DNA from: Rhabdophis nuchalis
Lineage: Eukaryota; Chordata; Lepidosauria; Squamata; Natricidae
NCBI GenBank assembly: GCA_039707465.1
Contig: CM077648.1
Coordinates: 23,374,119 to 23,438,118 of the forward strand
Length of the DNA: 64,000 bases
Reading direction: 5' to 3'
Of this stretch, positions 1 to 11,562 are shown piece by piece. Below the pieces are notes generated by a model. The model worked only from the letters and a program-made list of their open reading frames with translations, searched no databases and was not told the origin of the DNA. The first letter of the stretch is position 1, and every line of letters starts with the position of its first letter. The position numbers were made by a program, and so were the translations under genes.

Positions 1-1032
1 AAAAGCCAACAGTAGATTTTCATGGTGAATCATGTCCTCTTTTCTCCCAAAATACTAATTTCTATTATTTCTGGTTAACTGAATGTTTCAATAAATATCA
101 GATTCCTGGAATTTGATTTTTAGGTACAAAAAACAGTTTCATATTGCAGCATTCAAAGGGAGCCCCTCAGATTCACAGAATCATAGAATTGGAAGGGAAG
201 TGGGACTTTTTCATATCTAGTGATTAAACTCTCCATCTCTCTTCAAACTGCTAGAAAAGTAGATAGAAAATCTGAAGGACTCATCCATGCACTTGCTTTG
301 TAATAATCCAGGATGCCCTCTGCACCTCTTCAAACTCTTTTACAGTAGAGTTGATTAACTCTCCCCCCCCCCCCAGTTCAGCCATTTACATTGCCAAAGT
401 AACTTCATGCTACTACCTTATCTATTCTCCCCTCTCTCTGATGAACTCAAGGCAACACAATAAGGTTATGTAGTTTTTCAAAAGTTTCTTATGCTGAAAG
501 GAAAGATACCCTGTGTGTGTAAAGTGGGGGGGAGCATGAGAGAGAGAGAGAGGAACTGCAAAAGTAAAAGGAAAGGAAAGGAGATGCTGGTTGGATGCTG
601 ATTTTTATACTTTAGTTGTTAGTTATTAGCTAATGTTTTTATTATTAGGAAATGCCTTTGGAAAAACTGTGAAAGGGCCAAAAAGTCGTATCCAGGAAAT
701 GAAGATTCCTTTTATATTTCTTAAGCATTGCCTACATAATTTTCTCCTCCCAGTTTTATTTAAGCCTTTGACAACTTCAAAGGAAACAACTCATTAGATT
801 TGCTTCCTGCAGAACAAAATAATATTTCACCCTTGTCAGTTTACCTCCTAACTATTGTGCATAAGGATGTACGTTAACATCCACCATTTTAGCTATCAAA
901 CTCGGCTCTTTCATTGAAAGGCGAGGCAATTTTGAGGGTCATCACAGGGAGTAGAAGGTATTCTTTCTCTCATGGCCAAGATAATCCGGAAGGGAGCTAA
1001 TGCCTCCCATCTTCAATATGGATAGCAAATGG
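1..1032. other. MANBA intron 11, no recognised feature
   Basis: AT-rich intronic sequence with a poly-C run near 363-374 and a short GA-rich tract near 539-553. I searched the minus strand by eye for the next mannosidase exon (conserved block around the nucleophile) and found none. No repeat family was recognised. Confidence 0.6.
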
Positions 1033-1332
1033 CAGGGATGTCAAACTTGATTTCATTGAGGGCCGCATCAGGGTTGTGTTTGACCTCATGGAGCAGGGGC
1101 GACATGGCCAACTTGACGTCACTCGTGCGTTCTGTCAGTGAAAACGCTCCCAAGCTCTATTTTTGGCTGCGACGGCCACCTGTAACTCTCTGCCAATGAA
1201 AACGGAACTCCATTTTTGCTGGCAGAGGCACTGCAGGCCAGTCCTTTGCTGTTTCCATGGCAACCCCGTGGGTCAGATCTAAGCACCCCAGGGGCCGGAT
1301 CGAGCCTGCGGGCCTTGAGTTTGACACCCCTG
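1033..1332. mobile_element. hAT-like MITE, family with CAGGGRTGTCAAAC ends
   Basis: The ends are CAGGGATGTCAAAC and its near inverse GTTTGACACCCCTG. Flanks GCAAATGG (1025-1032) and GTATATGG (1333-1340) match at 6 of 8 bases, fitting the 8-bp duplication of hAT elements. The interior resembles the copies at 15116, 30561, 37365 and 57770. Open frames inside are not genes. Confidence 0.8.
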
Positions 1333-1346
1333 GTATATGGCATATC

Positions 1347-1586
1347 CAGTGGTGAAATTCAATTTTTTTTTACTACCGGTTTTGTGGGCTTGATGGACAT
1401 GGCAGGGGAAGGATACTGCAAAATCCCGATTCCCTCCCCATTCCTGGGGGGAGGATATTGCAAAATCTCCATTCCCATCCCTCTCTGGGGCCAGCCAAAG
1501 GTGGTATTTGCCGATTCTCCAAACTACTCAAAATTTCCACTACCGGTTCTCCAGAACCTGTCAGAACCTGCTGAATTTCCCCCCTG
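1347..1586. mobile_element. hAT-like MITE, family with CAGTGGTGAAATTC end
   Basis: The left end is CAGTGGTGAAATTC and the right end GAATTTCCCCCCTG. Flanks GGCATATC (1339-1346) and GTCATATC (1587-1594) match at 7 of 8. It carries the ACCGGTT...AGAACC blocks found in several other copies here. It sits only 14 bases from the preceding hAT copy. Confidence 0.8.
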
Positions 1587-2132
1587 GTCATATCCAAAGG
1601 TCATCCTATCTTTGAAGGGAATGAAACAGAATATTGGACAAAAGAATTCACCTCCTAATCCATTTCTTGGAGAAGCTCTTTCATCCCCTATAAGCACAGA
1701 GCTCTAGGAACAGCTTTCTATCTGGGCAGCTGCAGCTGTATGTTTTATTCTCAGTGGGCTGAATGTGGATGCAGCCATGACAATTGCCTGCATAGGCAGC
1801 TGCTACAATCATCAGAGAATGATATTAAATTGCATCATCTGTTTAACAATCTTTCAAGAGGGGAAGCCAGTTCTAATGTTTATACTTCTTTTCCTATGGT
1901 TAATTATTTCTTTCACCAGACACAGCATTCAAAGTGGACAATACAGGGAAGACATTTCTTCCCAGTCTCAAAATGCCTTTGTACCTGGAATAAAAAATAA
2001 TTATGAGCTCTTTCAGTCCTATTCTAGCCAGATTAGGATTGCAGCTATTCAACAACAGAATGCTTTCAGAAGCACAAATGTTTTGTGTAATGAAGGAGGC
2101 GGGGGAGCCCAAAGTACAATATTTGCATCCTA

Positions 2133-2450
2133 AAAGTAGGTTCCCCTCACACATATGTGCTAGTCATTCCCGACCCTATGGGGTGGTGCTCATATCTGTT
2201 TCAAAGCCAAAGAGCCAGCGCTATCCAAAGACATCTCTTTGGTCATGTGGCTGGCATGACTAAACACTGAAGATGCATGGAACGCATGGAACCAACCAAA
2301 GGTGGTTCCTATTTTTCTACTTGCATTTTTACGTGCTTTCGAACTGCTAGGTTGGCAGAAGCTGGGACAAGTAACAGGAGCTCACCACCAAACTGCCGAC
2401 CTTTCTGATTGACAAACTCAGCATCATAGCCACTGAGCCACCACATCCCC
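2133..2450 (-). mobile_element. Sauria-type SINE with 13-bp target-site duplication
   Basis: Near full-length tRNA-derived SINE in reverse orientation. Its 3' end (left side) reads as the inverse of ACATATGTGCGAGGGGAACC, and the tRNA-related head lies at the right. TATTTGCATCCTA at 2120-2132 is repeated exactly at 2451-2463, marking the insertion. Sauria SINEs are established squamate elements with a BovB-like tail. Confidence 0.88.
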
Positions 2451-2463
2451 TATTTGCATCCTA

Positions 2464-3714
2464 GAATGTATCATAAACAGCTTCCTGGGATTTTTTTTAG
2501 TCAGAATTCAGAAAAATTCAAAACAATCACTGCACACATTTAGAACTGGCTTGCACAGCTTGTAACCAGATCTTTGACATTCCAATATGAAATGGCCGTT
2601 GGCAGGGATGGTGATTTTCCAGTATTTGTTGTCTGCTTAAGATTTCAGAATAGAGGAGGAGAGGGAAAAAGAAAATGCAAGGAAGAGAGGAAGAAAAAGT
2701 GAGAGATAAGACATCTGGTAATCCAAACAAGATGGCAGCTGGGCAGGGATTGATTTAGGTGATAGCCGGCCTCGACCAGCCTGATATAGAAGGTGGAAAA
2801 AACTAAGTGTATTTAAAACTAAGGATTCATGGTCATGTATTCTTGTGAGCAATGCAATAAAGTCATCAACTTATGCATAACAAGGGCACAATAAAAACAG
2901 CCTCCTCTTTCCAAACCAGCAGCATATCATTAGGTCTATTAGAGAAGCCAGACAAGATTCCTAAAAACACAAAGGTGTTCCAACAGAATCCAGGAGGCTA
3001 AACTAGGCCAGATAATCATCACCATTTTTAAGACAGATCGTAAACTTCCTCTTTACAGAATGATTTCATCTCCTATCTGTATTTTTTTTTTACAAAATGC
3101 CTGAAGAAATACTATTACTACTAATATAGTGTCATAATTAGTAAGTTAACCATGTCCCAATTCAAACAGACCATCTTTAGTTGCAAAATGAAAAAAGGAA
3201 ATATGCATCTCTGTGACTCAGGAGTCACAGAGTCCCTGAGACAGACAAGGTATTATCAGCTAAATGCAGGGTAAAAGGTATGTGTTGTGTTTCCTAATTT
3301 TGAGAAAAATTGCATGATCTCTTTTAAAATATTTATCAAGGCAAACACCAATATTGAAATTGGGACATTGGTCTTTTTCCCAACTGAGCAAAACTCTTCT
3401 AACCTTCTACAGTAGACAATCAACAGAAGCAATCATTTTAATACATATCTTACAAAGCCAGCACAAATTGTAAGGGGAAAGTAGAAAATAAACGGTTGTC
3501 AGCGCATTTTGAGAACATCAGGACTCAAAGGAAACAGATGTTTCCAGATTTTATCTAGCGCATCTTTAATGTTAAGGGCTTGCCTGCAAAATTATTCAAA
3601 ACAATCTACTCATTTCCAAACTCTGAAGGAAAGTCACCATTTATCAGAACATAAAACCAACTAAAATGTCTGCCCTTTTTAGATCTCATAAGGGGAAAAA
3701 AAGTCAGTACTTAC
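2464..3714. other. MANBA intron 11, unassigned
   Basis: AT-rich sequence without a recognised repeat, exon or RNA. A short duplicated phrase, CTCAGGAGTCACAGAGTCCC, occurs near 3218. Nothing further can be supported. Confidence 0.5.
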
Positions 3715-3882
3715 AGCAAAAACAATTTCTCGGATATTATCGACATAAAGTGTCACATAATCTTTGAAATAAAGGTTCATCTGTGCCCTTGGAATAGAGA
3801 ACCAATTGGTGGAAAGTGCAACTTCATTTTCATTGTTACCGCTCCATAAAATGATGGATGGGTGATATTTCAGTCGCTTTAC
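3715..3882 (-). CDS. MANBA: Beta-mannosidase exon 11 (acid/base motif)
   Basis: Exon 11 is 168 bases, 56 codons, residues 453-508. It reads [20 protein letters not shown], then runs through [18 protein letters not shown]. The glutamate of WSGNNE (residue 470 here, corresponding to human position 457 by offset) is the expected catalytic acid/base of GH2 enzymes. The acceptor is TTTCCAG and the donor GTAAGT. This is the last exon recognised. The exon with the nucleophile should follow beyond the left edge. Confidence 0.95.
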
Positions 3883-4482
3883 CTGGAAAGAATAGAACTT
3901 CTTTCAAGTATTATTATTTATATCAGGAGTATTTGTATGAAAAAAGCCTAAAGTCAAACCAAATAAAAGTAATACTTTGAAGACTGGCTTCTTTCAGATG
4001 CACTAAGATTGCAACTTCCAGTTGTAGAAAGTTAGTACCTACGCCACTTCTAGAAGAATGAAATATTCTAGGAAATATTAAAAAGGCAGAATATTATATT
4101 TCCCTGGATGAGAAAAGGAGAAACATGTTTTTAAAGACAAAGCAGCTCCCTGCAGCTCCCTGCCCCCAGAAGATGCACATTTGGTGCACATTAAGACTGG
4201 ACCAGCTTGTCTACAAGACAAAAGTCCTCCAGCTCCAAGGTGATGGGATTAAGACATGATTTCTCAGGACATAATAGGATTAGCCCTCTACCCATCTAAC
4301 AGTAGGGCTCACTGCATTGCAAAATCACCTGGGGACATTACATCAGTCCAAGGTTCCACCAAACCCGACTCAGACAAACATGACTCCACATGGGAGTCTG
4401 ACTACAACCAATAGAATACACTTCTTGCACAGGAACAGGAAGCTCAAGGGCAAGGCCCAAGATAGGGTATAAATACCTCCCT

Positions 4483-4526
4483 CTCTCTCTCTCTCTCTCT
4501 CTCCCTCTCTCTGTCTCTCTCCTCCA
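4483..4526. repeat. (CT)n simple repeat
   Basis: An imperfect CT dinucleotide tract within intron 10; it generates a spurious Arg/Glu-rich frame on the minus strand. Confidence 0.85.
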
Positions 4527-4587
4527 TGTGTTCAGCTGCCCAGGACCTAAAACCCATGTGGTCCTGTCCATCAAGAAAACCATCTTT

Positions 4588-4774
4588 AAGAGAACTTTAT
4601 ATTATGATTGTTGGGAGGTGAGGGGATACAATATTTGAATGAGAAATTTATTTTAAGATGGGGAAGAGGGAAGGGGGTATATTATTTGTATGTGATTTAT
4701 ATTATATGTCGGGGGGGGGGTAAAAAGGGGGAAAATTTGTTTGAATAAAACTTTTTCAATAAAAAAAAGAAAGA
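4588..4774 (+). mobile_element. 5'-truncated L1 3' end with 15-bp target-site duplication
   Basis: This is the 3' end of an L1-type LINE: a G-rich stretch (about 4711-4720), then AATAAAACTTTTTCAAT and an A-rich tail. AAGAAAACCATCTTT at 4573-4587 is repeated exactly at 4775-4789. The terminal AATAAAACTTTTTCAAT is also found at the end of the ORF1-only element at 26987-28978, which suggests that the same L1 machinery recognises both. Confidence 0.85.
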
Positions 4775-4943
4775 AAGAAAACCATCTTTCCAATCAGCCT
4801 CCATGTTTCCAGTGTCTTTCTCCCCACTTGGAACTGAACCCAGATGGACATTTCTTCCAACACAATAATCAAAGCAAGAATGAGCAAAGCTACCTGAAAA
4901 GTCAAATGACACAAATCTGTATGTGTGGGTAGGAATTGATATA

Positions 4944-5221
4944 CAGTGCATTCATAAAGTATTCAGGCCTCACTTTCGTCAATTTTGTTACGCTGCAGCC
5001 TGATTCTATAGATTCTTCTTATGCCAATGTGGTATTTTAGGTTTTTTTTTTTTTCAATAACCTTACAGACATTTGTGAAATTCTGTTTTCACTTTGTCAT
5101 TAGGGGGTACTGAATGTAGATTAATGAGGGGGGAAATCAATTTCAACAACAGTAGAATCATGCAGCAACATAACAAAATGGACAAAAGTAAAAGGGGCCT
5201 GAATACTTTCTGAATGGACTG
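4944..5221. mobile_element. Tc1/mariner-like MITE with TA target duplication
   Basis: A 278-bp element with inverted ends CAGTGCATTCATAAAGTATT and its inverse (AATACTTTCTGAATGGACTG), flanked by TA at 4942-4943 and 5222-5223. This matches Tc1-type non-autonomous elements. No transposase frame is present. Confidence 0.87.
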
Positions 5222-5244
5222 TAATTTTATCAAGTGTCTTAATG

Positions 5245-5365
5245 CAGGGGTCTCCAACCTTTGCAACTTTAAGTGTGAAGGACTTCAGCTCCCAGACTTC
5301 TCCAGCCAGCAAAGCTGGGAGCTGAAGTCCTTCAGACTTAAAGTTGCAAAGGTTGGAGACCCCTG
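5245..5365. mobile_element. Fold-back hAT MITE with perfect 8-bp TSD
   Basis: Nearly palindromic 121-bp element, CAGGGGTCTCCAACC...GGTTGGAGACCCCTG, with inner arms meeting at a short centre. TCTTAATG flanks it at 5237-5244 and 5366-5373. Copies of this type recur at 48279, 48452, 54493 and 55971. Confidence 0.9.
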
Positions 5366-5373
5366 TCTTAATG

Positions 5374-6612
5374 TATCAAGAAATGTAAAGCAAACTATTC
5401 TTTATATTCTGGAAGGGAGTTTTGTTCTAAAGAGTCCAAAGAACAAGAATCTAGTCTCTTTACACCAGCTCCTGTTTAAGGTTTTTAAAATTAAAATAAT
5501 TACTAAGAAAAAAATCAGATTAGAATTGCCCAATAGTGCCCAGTTATTTCTATTGAATCTGCTAGCTAGGCTTATCTCTGATTAAAAATAAATAAATAAA
5601 CAAACAGGGCATTTAATGTTGTGAAGCTTTTATCAACAGAATGGAAATTTCCAAAGTCACTGCCTGTTAAGGGATTAATCGAGTCATATCTCGATTAATC
5701 GAGCAAATTAACTCTATGAATACAAGCACCCATTCAGTGATGGAATTGGCTGTAGGTAGGCCAGAGATGGTAGTGATGAAAGTACCAGTTCTACCAGCTC
5801 AAAATTATCCTGGCCCACTTTCAGTTTTTGTAATCAGGTTATTAAATGATCAAGCATACAGTACAAGCTAATCAATGAACATTTTTCTGTATGAAAGGCA
5901 ATCCACAATCACGTTACCTTGCACAGTATATTTCCTCTGAGGAAAAAAAGCACCCATTTCCCCCCTCTATAATACAATCCATTAAGTCCTCCCCCTCCTG
6001 TGTCTCTCTTTCTCTCTCTCTCCCGTCACATCTTTTCTGTTTTTCCTCCTCCTTGGCCAAAATCCATATAAAATAACTAAGAGGTTTCCCTTGGCATCAG
6101 CGGAAGCTGCTAGAATGCTGTGCATGTGTAAAATATTCATCCTATGAGGGAAAAAACAGTTAACAGGCCATAACACACTTTTTGCTCAATGTAGAAATTA
6201 GGTCGGGAAGGATTCCCCTTTTCTGATGGAAGCTATATGGATATTTTAAGGATGTGACACACACAATGAAGAGACTTCAGGCTACATACAATCACAGAAC
6301 AAGAGTTATCTATCTCTGACATAACTTTCTGTGAATGAGTTTTAAAGAATGTTAAATTGAGTAACTCTTTCGGTTACTCAATTTCGTACCATGGCTTGCC
6401 ATGTGGACAGTTAACCATGTTAGATAGAAAGTTTGCGTATCAGCCATTGACATCTTCCACACATTGTGGGAAGGAAGGGAACAGTGGATTAACAATAGAA
6501 TTGGCCTACTTGGAGGAAGATAAACTTGTCAATAAACCATCAACTAACATGAATGTTTACTTCTTTGTGATAGTTTATCATAACTTTCATCCCCATGTAA
6601 AGAATATCATAC
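5374..6612. other. MANBA intron 10, unassigned, with two short perfect hairpins
   Basis: No interspersed repeat recognised. Two perfect short inverted repeats stand out: GATTAATCGAG/CTCGATTAATC at 5673-5700 and AAATTGAGTAAC/GTTACTCAATTT at 6354-6384. A CT-rich stretch lies at 6001-6030. Confidence 0.5.
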
Positions 6613-6699
6613 CTGATGAGTAATTTCTGCTCGTACTGAATCTAAGTAGTCTTGGTTGGTTGGATAAAGGGCACACGCAAACATAAAATCTTGCCAAAT
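6613..6699 (-). CDS. MANBA: Beta-mannosidase exon 10
   Basis: Exon 10 is 87 bases, 29 codons, residues 424-452. It is too short and too embedded to show as an open frame, but reads [20 protein letters not shown] and ends AEITHQ. This follows exon 9 directly in the family. The acceptor is TTTTCTAG and the donor GTATGA; both ends are phase 0. Confidence 0.94.
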
Positions 6700-6944
6700 C
6701 TAGAAAATGAAGGGGGAGAAATTGATGTTCAATACACAACCAGTGTCTTTCTATAAAGGCAGAACATATATTATATCATATCATGTGATTCCAAAATGTT
6801 ATTTACAAAAAAGTATTGCACCATAACATCCATCAAGGGCATAACTAGAGATTATGAAGACTGATGTGTCACAGATCTGAAGGGCACTGCATCAAGAAAA
6901 ATTGGGTTAACCTTAAGGGTTACTTCTTTAAAAGAATGTTGTTG

Positions 6945-7216
6945 CTGTTGTTAGTTGCCAAGTCGTGTCTGACCCATCACAACCCCATGGACAACGTTCC
7001 TCCAGGCCTTTCTCTCCTCTACCATCCTCTGGGGCCCATTTAAGCTCATGCCAACTGCTTGGTGACTCCATCTAGCCCCCTCATTCTCTGTCATCCCCTG
7101 CTTCTTTTGCCCTCAATCTTTCCCAGCATTAGGCTCTTCTCCAATGAGTCCTTCCTTCTCATTAGGTGGCCAAAGTATTTGAGTTTCATCTTCAGGATCT
7201 GGCCTTCTAAAGAGCA
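6945..7216 (-). mobile_element. BovB (RTE) LINE 3' fragment
   Basis: Reverse-strand remnant of the end of the BovB polymerase frame and its 3' end (GTTGCTGTTGTTAGTTGCC at the left, then CACAACCCCATGGACAAC). It is homologous to the plus-strand copy at 60378-60805, whose translation is recognisable as BovB. It is interrupted and non-coding. Confidence 0.8.
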
Positions 7217-7894
7217 GTCAGAGTAATTTTAAAAGAATACACAGTAATACAAATATTGTCTTCCTCCAAACCGTACTTAAAGCTAGGTTCCTGTCACATT
7301 TTCTTGAAAATATGCCTCTGAATATAGAGCTTGCACTGCAGGTTTGCAGTTTATAAGCTATAATAAAAGTACAATAAAGCCCAACAAAATTAGGGTAATT
7401 AGGGGATTCATTAACATTATAAAGTGGAAAAAGCTACATAGAGTAATATAAAGTAATGGTGAGAAAATGATGACTTAATTGTTGTCAAACATCCTACAGC
7501 CATCATAGTCTTTAGCCTGAATACAAAAAGGAAACATGGTTTGTTTCCTCAACAAACAATTGGGTAGAATACCGACATAAATAAAAATGCCTAAGGCAGC
7601 AAGTCCCAATTTGGTGTGTTCTAGATGTCTGGAAATTACAACTCTCAGATTTCTCCATGTTTGTGGGAATTGAAACTCAACAAAACTAGAAGAAACAGAG
7701 TTACAAAACCTTGGATTGAGGCTTACTTTCAATGGAAGCCATTCAGAAAGCAGGCAAGAGCTTGTGAATATTTGTCCCCATATTCCCTCTTTGGAATGAT
7801 TGTTTCTCATAAAACAAAGCGCAAATTATCAGCAGGATTATTTTTATTATAAAAATAGCAAAAATAGTTATCCCCCACAAGATACACATACAGA

Positions 7895-8291
7895 CAGTGG
7901 TGGGATTCAGCTGGTTCGGGCTAGTTTGGGCAATTGTTAAATTGTTGGCTGGCCCTGCCCCTTCCTGCCCCACCCCTTTCAGGAGTCCCCATGTCAACTT
8001 ATAAAGCATTAATTAATTAATTTACAATTTATTACGGCATCTGTCAAAACCCTGACACCCCACACACCCCGTTTGGGCTCCCAGGTAAGTGCAGGGAGGC
8101 CTACTAGGCCCAAAATGGGATGCGTGGAAGTGCAGCACCCCCCACCCCCAGGCACATTTTTGCTCCCAGGGGGGTGCAGGAGGCCAATTGCTGCCTGTTA
8201 CAACCCCTGGCCACACCTACCATGGCCATGCCCACCAAGCCAGTCATTAGGGCAGAGAACCAGTTGTTATATTATTTGAATCCCACCACTG
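7895..8291. mobile_element. hAT-like element with CAGTGGTGGGATTCA ends
   Basis: Inverted ends CAGTGGTGGGATTCA and TGAATCCCACCACTG. Flanks CATACAGA and CACTCAGA match at 6 of 8, so the copy is probably old. The interior is GC-rich and contains no transposase. Confidence 0.8.
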
Positions 8292-8789
8292 CACTCAGAT
8301 AATATTTTGAAATAACAAAAGCGTCAAGTAATCAAGTATGGACTTTGCATGGAAAGAGAATGAGACTCAAAACAGTCTCTAAATTCTTTAAGCTAAAATG
8401 TACAATCTTGCTAGAGGGAAGAATTAGAGGAAGGGGAGACCAAGAAGAATAATGGTATCTGGATGTGATCGAAAGAGCCCAAGGTGGGAGCTGAAATTTC
8501 ACCTGATTCTATCATTCATGAAAATCTAAGACAATGAACTTATAGGCTATAACTCAAGATTTCACGGATACGATTTATTTGCAGTTTCAAGCAGCTATCT
8601 TTCCCCTAATCATACTTGTTTAAATTTGCATGTATATATAGATATACCCTTCACTCCTTTCATTCATAGAAAAAAATGGGTTTTGAAACTTTCCGATTGG
8701 TCTCAAGCCAGAATTCTGTGTGTAGGCTTTTTTTAAAAGAAAAACTATTCTTTTCTTTCTAAAATAAGAAATTTCAAAATAGTCTAAAG

Positions 8790-9175
8790 CCGTGATGGCA
8801 CACATATGGCACCCGTGCCGTAAGTGGCACACAGAGCCGTTGTCTGTTGCTCTTTGTTCCGGTGAGCTGGCCAGCTGGTCTTCACATGTGCAAGAGCACC
8901 GGAAACCAGAAGAGCAGCACCTGGTGCACATGCGCGTGCCGGGAAGATGATCTTCCGGTTTCCGGCGTGCATATGTGCACCAACCACCTGATCTTCCATT
9001 TTCTGGCATGTATGCGCATCAGCCAGCTGGTCTTTGTGCATGCATGTACACCGGAAACTGGAAGATCATCTTCCTGGCGCACGCATGCACAGCGGATGGC
9101 CGCTCTCCGAGTTTCCAGCATGCATGTGCATGCTCCCGTTCCGGTACTTGGTGCCGAAAAGGTTCGCCAACACTG
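8790..9175. mobile_element. hAT-like element of the GTTCGCCAACACTG family
   Basis: The left end (CCGTGATGGCACACATATGGC) and the right end (GTTCGCCAACACTG) match the family seen at 53572. Flanks GTCTAAAG (8782-8789) and ATCTAAAG (9176-9183) match at 7 of 8. The interior carries repeated TGCATGTGCA-like and CTTCCGG motifs that create spurious overlapping frames on both strands. Confidence 0.82.
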
Positions 9176-9252
9176 ATCTAAAGCTTTCAATTATCTTCTG
9201 ATGCCCAAATTACATTTTACAGCATTTGGACTTTAACATATCTGGGGAATCC

Positions 9253-9368
9253 TTGATGCTCTCTGAGTTTGGTTGTTTGATTGCAGATGTTTTGTACCAG
9301 ACTTGTTGAAGATGTTAGCTAGTGTGGTAACACTTGCAAGCAAACAACCAAGCTCAGAGAGCACCAAA
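9253..9368. repeat. Inverted-repeat element
   Basis: Arms GATGCTCTCTGAGTTTGGTT and near-inverse AACCAAGCTCAGAGAGCACC enclose about 65 bases. Probably a small fold-back element; the class is unknown. Confidence 0.65.
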
Positions 9369-9424
9369 GATTTAATAGGTAAACCCTGAGTTATATATAT
9401 TCTCTTCTATTGGTCTTAACTTAA

Positions 9425-9600
9425 TTTGGCAGTTCGAGTCTCACCAGGCTCAAGGTTGACTCAGCCTTCCATCCTTCTGAGGTCGGTAAAATGAGGAACC
9501 AGATTGTTGGGGGAATATGCTGACTCTATACACTACTTAGAGTGCTGTAAGGCACTGTGAAGCAGTATGTAAGTCTAAGTGCAGTTGCTATTGTTATTAA
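9425..9600 (+). mobile_element. 5'-truncated tRNA-derived SINE
   Basis: Matches the copies at 24465 and 61977: CTCACCAGGCTCAAGGTTGA, then a GGTAAAATGAGGA region, and an end reading TAAGTCTAAGTGC..GCTATTGTTATT. The tRNA-like head is missing. Confidence 0.8.
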
Positions 9601-10092
9601 TGTAACTCAAAAGTCAAAAAGAACCATCACTGTGAGCATTTATTAACAATACAGGTTAGAAACCAGACATATTTTAAATACCAACAAGACCAAAACTAAA
9701 CAGGAAACATGAACAGTTCCTCATTCTCCTACTTCTGCATTTTTTTACTCAGTTACTTTTGGTTTTATTTCTTTTGCATTTTCCAGAGTAGGGAGACTTA
9801 TGAACTGTTGAAGTGTGCAACCTTTCCCACATGAGCGTAGATTCAGTAAACTAAAAGCACCAGGGGTTTCGGTTTCTTCAGCATATTCACAAACTGCTGT
9901 ACAGGAGAAAAGTAGACTGATTAATCTGGCTAAGCATTCCTACACTGGTGCATTAGACACACAGTGCTAGATTTTAAATCTGTTCCAGTAGAATTCACCT
10001 TCCATCCTCTGGTTCAAGCTGTTGCCTGTGGTTTTATTACAGAAATGGACAACTATTGTGCAGCCAAAGGCCACACTTAATTTAGAGAATAC

Positions 10093-10578
10093 AGAAAAAC
10101 AGAGTTGGAAGGTACCTTGGAGGTCTTCTAGTCCAACCCGCTGCCTAGGCAGGAAGCCCTACACCACTTCAAACAAATGGTTATCCAACATCTTAAAAAC
10201 TTCCACTGTTGGAGCATTCACAACTTCTGGATGCAAGCTGTTCCACTGATTAATTGTTCTAACTGTCAGGAAATTTTTCCTTAGTTCTAGGTTGCTTCTT
10301 TCCTTGATTTCCACCCATTGCTTCTTGCCCTACCTTCAGGTGCTTTGGAGATTAGCTTCACTCCTTCTTCTTTATGGCAGCCCCTGAGATATTGGAACAC
10401 TGCTATCATGTCATCCCTGATTTTTCTTTTCATGAAGCTGAATATACCCAATTCCAGCAACCGCTCTTTATATGTTTTAGCCTCCAGTCCCCTAATCATC
10501 TTCATTGCTCTTCTCTGCACTCTTTCTAGAGTCTCCACATCTTTTTTACATCGTGGCAACCAAAACTGGATGCAGTAT
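10093..10578 (-). mobile_element. CR1 LINE 3' fragment
   Basis: Reverse-strand copy of the C-terminal end of the CR1 polymerase frame (CKKDVETLERVQRRAMKMI, about 10475-10559) plus the 3' end, ACAGAGTTGGAAGGTACCTT inverted. It lies about 80 bases from exon 9 and is degenerate. Confidence 0.85.
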
Positions 10579-10657
10579 ATTTGGGCTACGGTATAATATT
10601 TGGGCTACTACATTTGAAGTCAGTTGCTGCTAACGAATGGTGAGTTGGGGGATTTAC

Positions 10658-10775
10658 CATGATTCCTAGTTCATCACAGATCTCATAGAACTCATCTTGC
10701 TCATACAGGCCTCCTCCCCAAACTCGAAGTATATTCATATTGGCCTCAACTGTGGACTGCAATAAGAGCCGTAAC
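10658..10775 (-). CDS. MANBA: Beta-mannosidase exon 9
   Basis: Exon 9 is 118 bases; it completes codon 384 and runs to residue 423. It reads [20 protein letters not shown] and then [19 protein letters not shown]. The RVWGGG...YE...CDELGI block is a signature of the GH2 catalytic barrel. The acceptor is TTGATAG and the donor GTAAAT, ending in phase 0. A CR1 fragment ends roughly 80 bases downstream of the donor. Confidence 0.95.
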
Positions 10776-10978
10776 CTATCAAGAAGAAGCAAGAGTTCAA
10801 TCTTACTGAGCAGCAAATGCCACCCTGTAGAAAAACATAAGGAAGTAGCAAATATTTCTTTTGAAAGCATGCACATTAATCAATGGTGACCTTGCTTTTT
10901 ATATTTGGGCGCCGAATTATTCCCTGAGCAGCACGGAACTGAAGGAAAGATACTTGGCTATCATATTTTGTGGGTTGT

Positions 10979-11170
10979 CCCAAAGGTACTACCAATCTAA
11001 CATTTTCAAAAGGCAACTGAGCTTTGTTTTTCTTTGAAGATGTTTTGCTTCTCATCCAAGAAGCTTCTTCAATTCTGAACTGAAAAACTGAAGAAGAACT
11101 GAAGAAGCTTCTTGGATGAGAAGCAAAACCTCTTCAAAGATGCCTTTGGAAAAAACACCTTTGGGGCAAC
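10979..11170. repeat. Long inverted-repeat element
   Basis: Arms at 11033-11071 and 11100-11138 are near-perfect inverses around CTCATCCAAGAAGCTTCTTC. The outer sequence (CCCAAAGGT near 10979 and ACCTTTGGGG at the right) extends the symmetry. A single arm of the same element is embedded in the CR1 at 55636-55755. The class is uncertain, probably a fold-back DNA element. Confidence 0.7.
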
Positions 11171-11562
11171 CAAGACCTGAATGACTCAGGATCTCCACAG
11201 ACATATTTCCTAGACGTTGCCATATACTAATAATAAAATTAATCTTTGCAAGCTGCTATTTTCATTTCTCTTTCAAAGAAGCAGTAGCATGAAAATTGGG
11301 GTGGGGGTGATAACCCATTGCTAAATCCCCAGTACTTCCAAAAGATCTTTTGTTTTAATGTGCTCCTTCTCCTTTAAGAACTCTGTAATAGATCTTATTT
11401 CTAGAATGGCAGAATTACTTATCTTCCATTAGAAAGAAATATTAACATTTCCACACAACTGTTTCAAAACTGTTACAAAATTCTCCAAACTTCAATCAAG
11501 TAGAGGTCTCTATAGACAAATTTCCTAAAGCAAGCATCTAAAAAACATTTGTTCAAACTCAC

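Noticed and set aside
1..3714. MANBA exon 12
   Set aside because: Looked for on the minus strand by the conserved motifs around the nucleophile and found none, so the exon is placed outside the window.
7475..8009. Frames of 88-111 codons on the minus strand
   Set aside because: No recognisable domain, no splice-site support and partial overlap with an hAT MITE.
8620..9190. Cluster of overlapping frames with Cys/His-rich peptides
   Set aside because: They lie within a hAT-like MITE and arise from repeated TGCATGTGCA-like motifs on both strands. The cysteine pattern is not a known zinc-binding arrangement.
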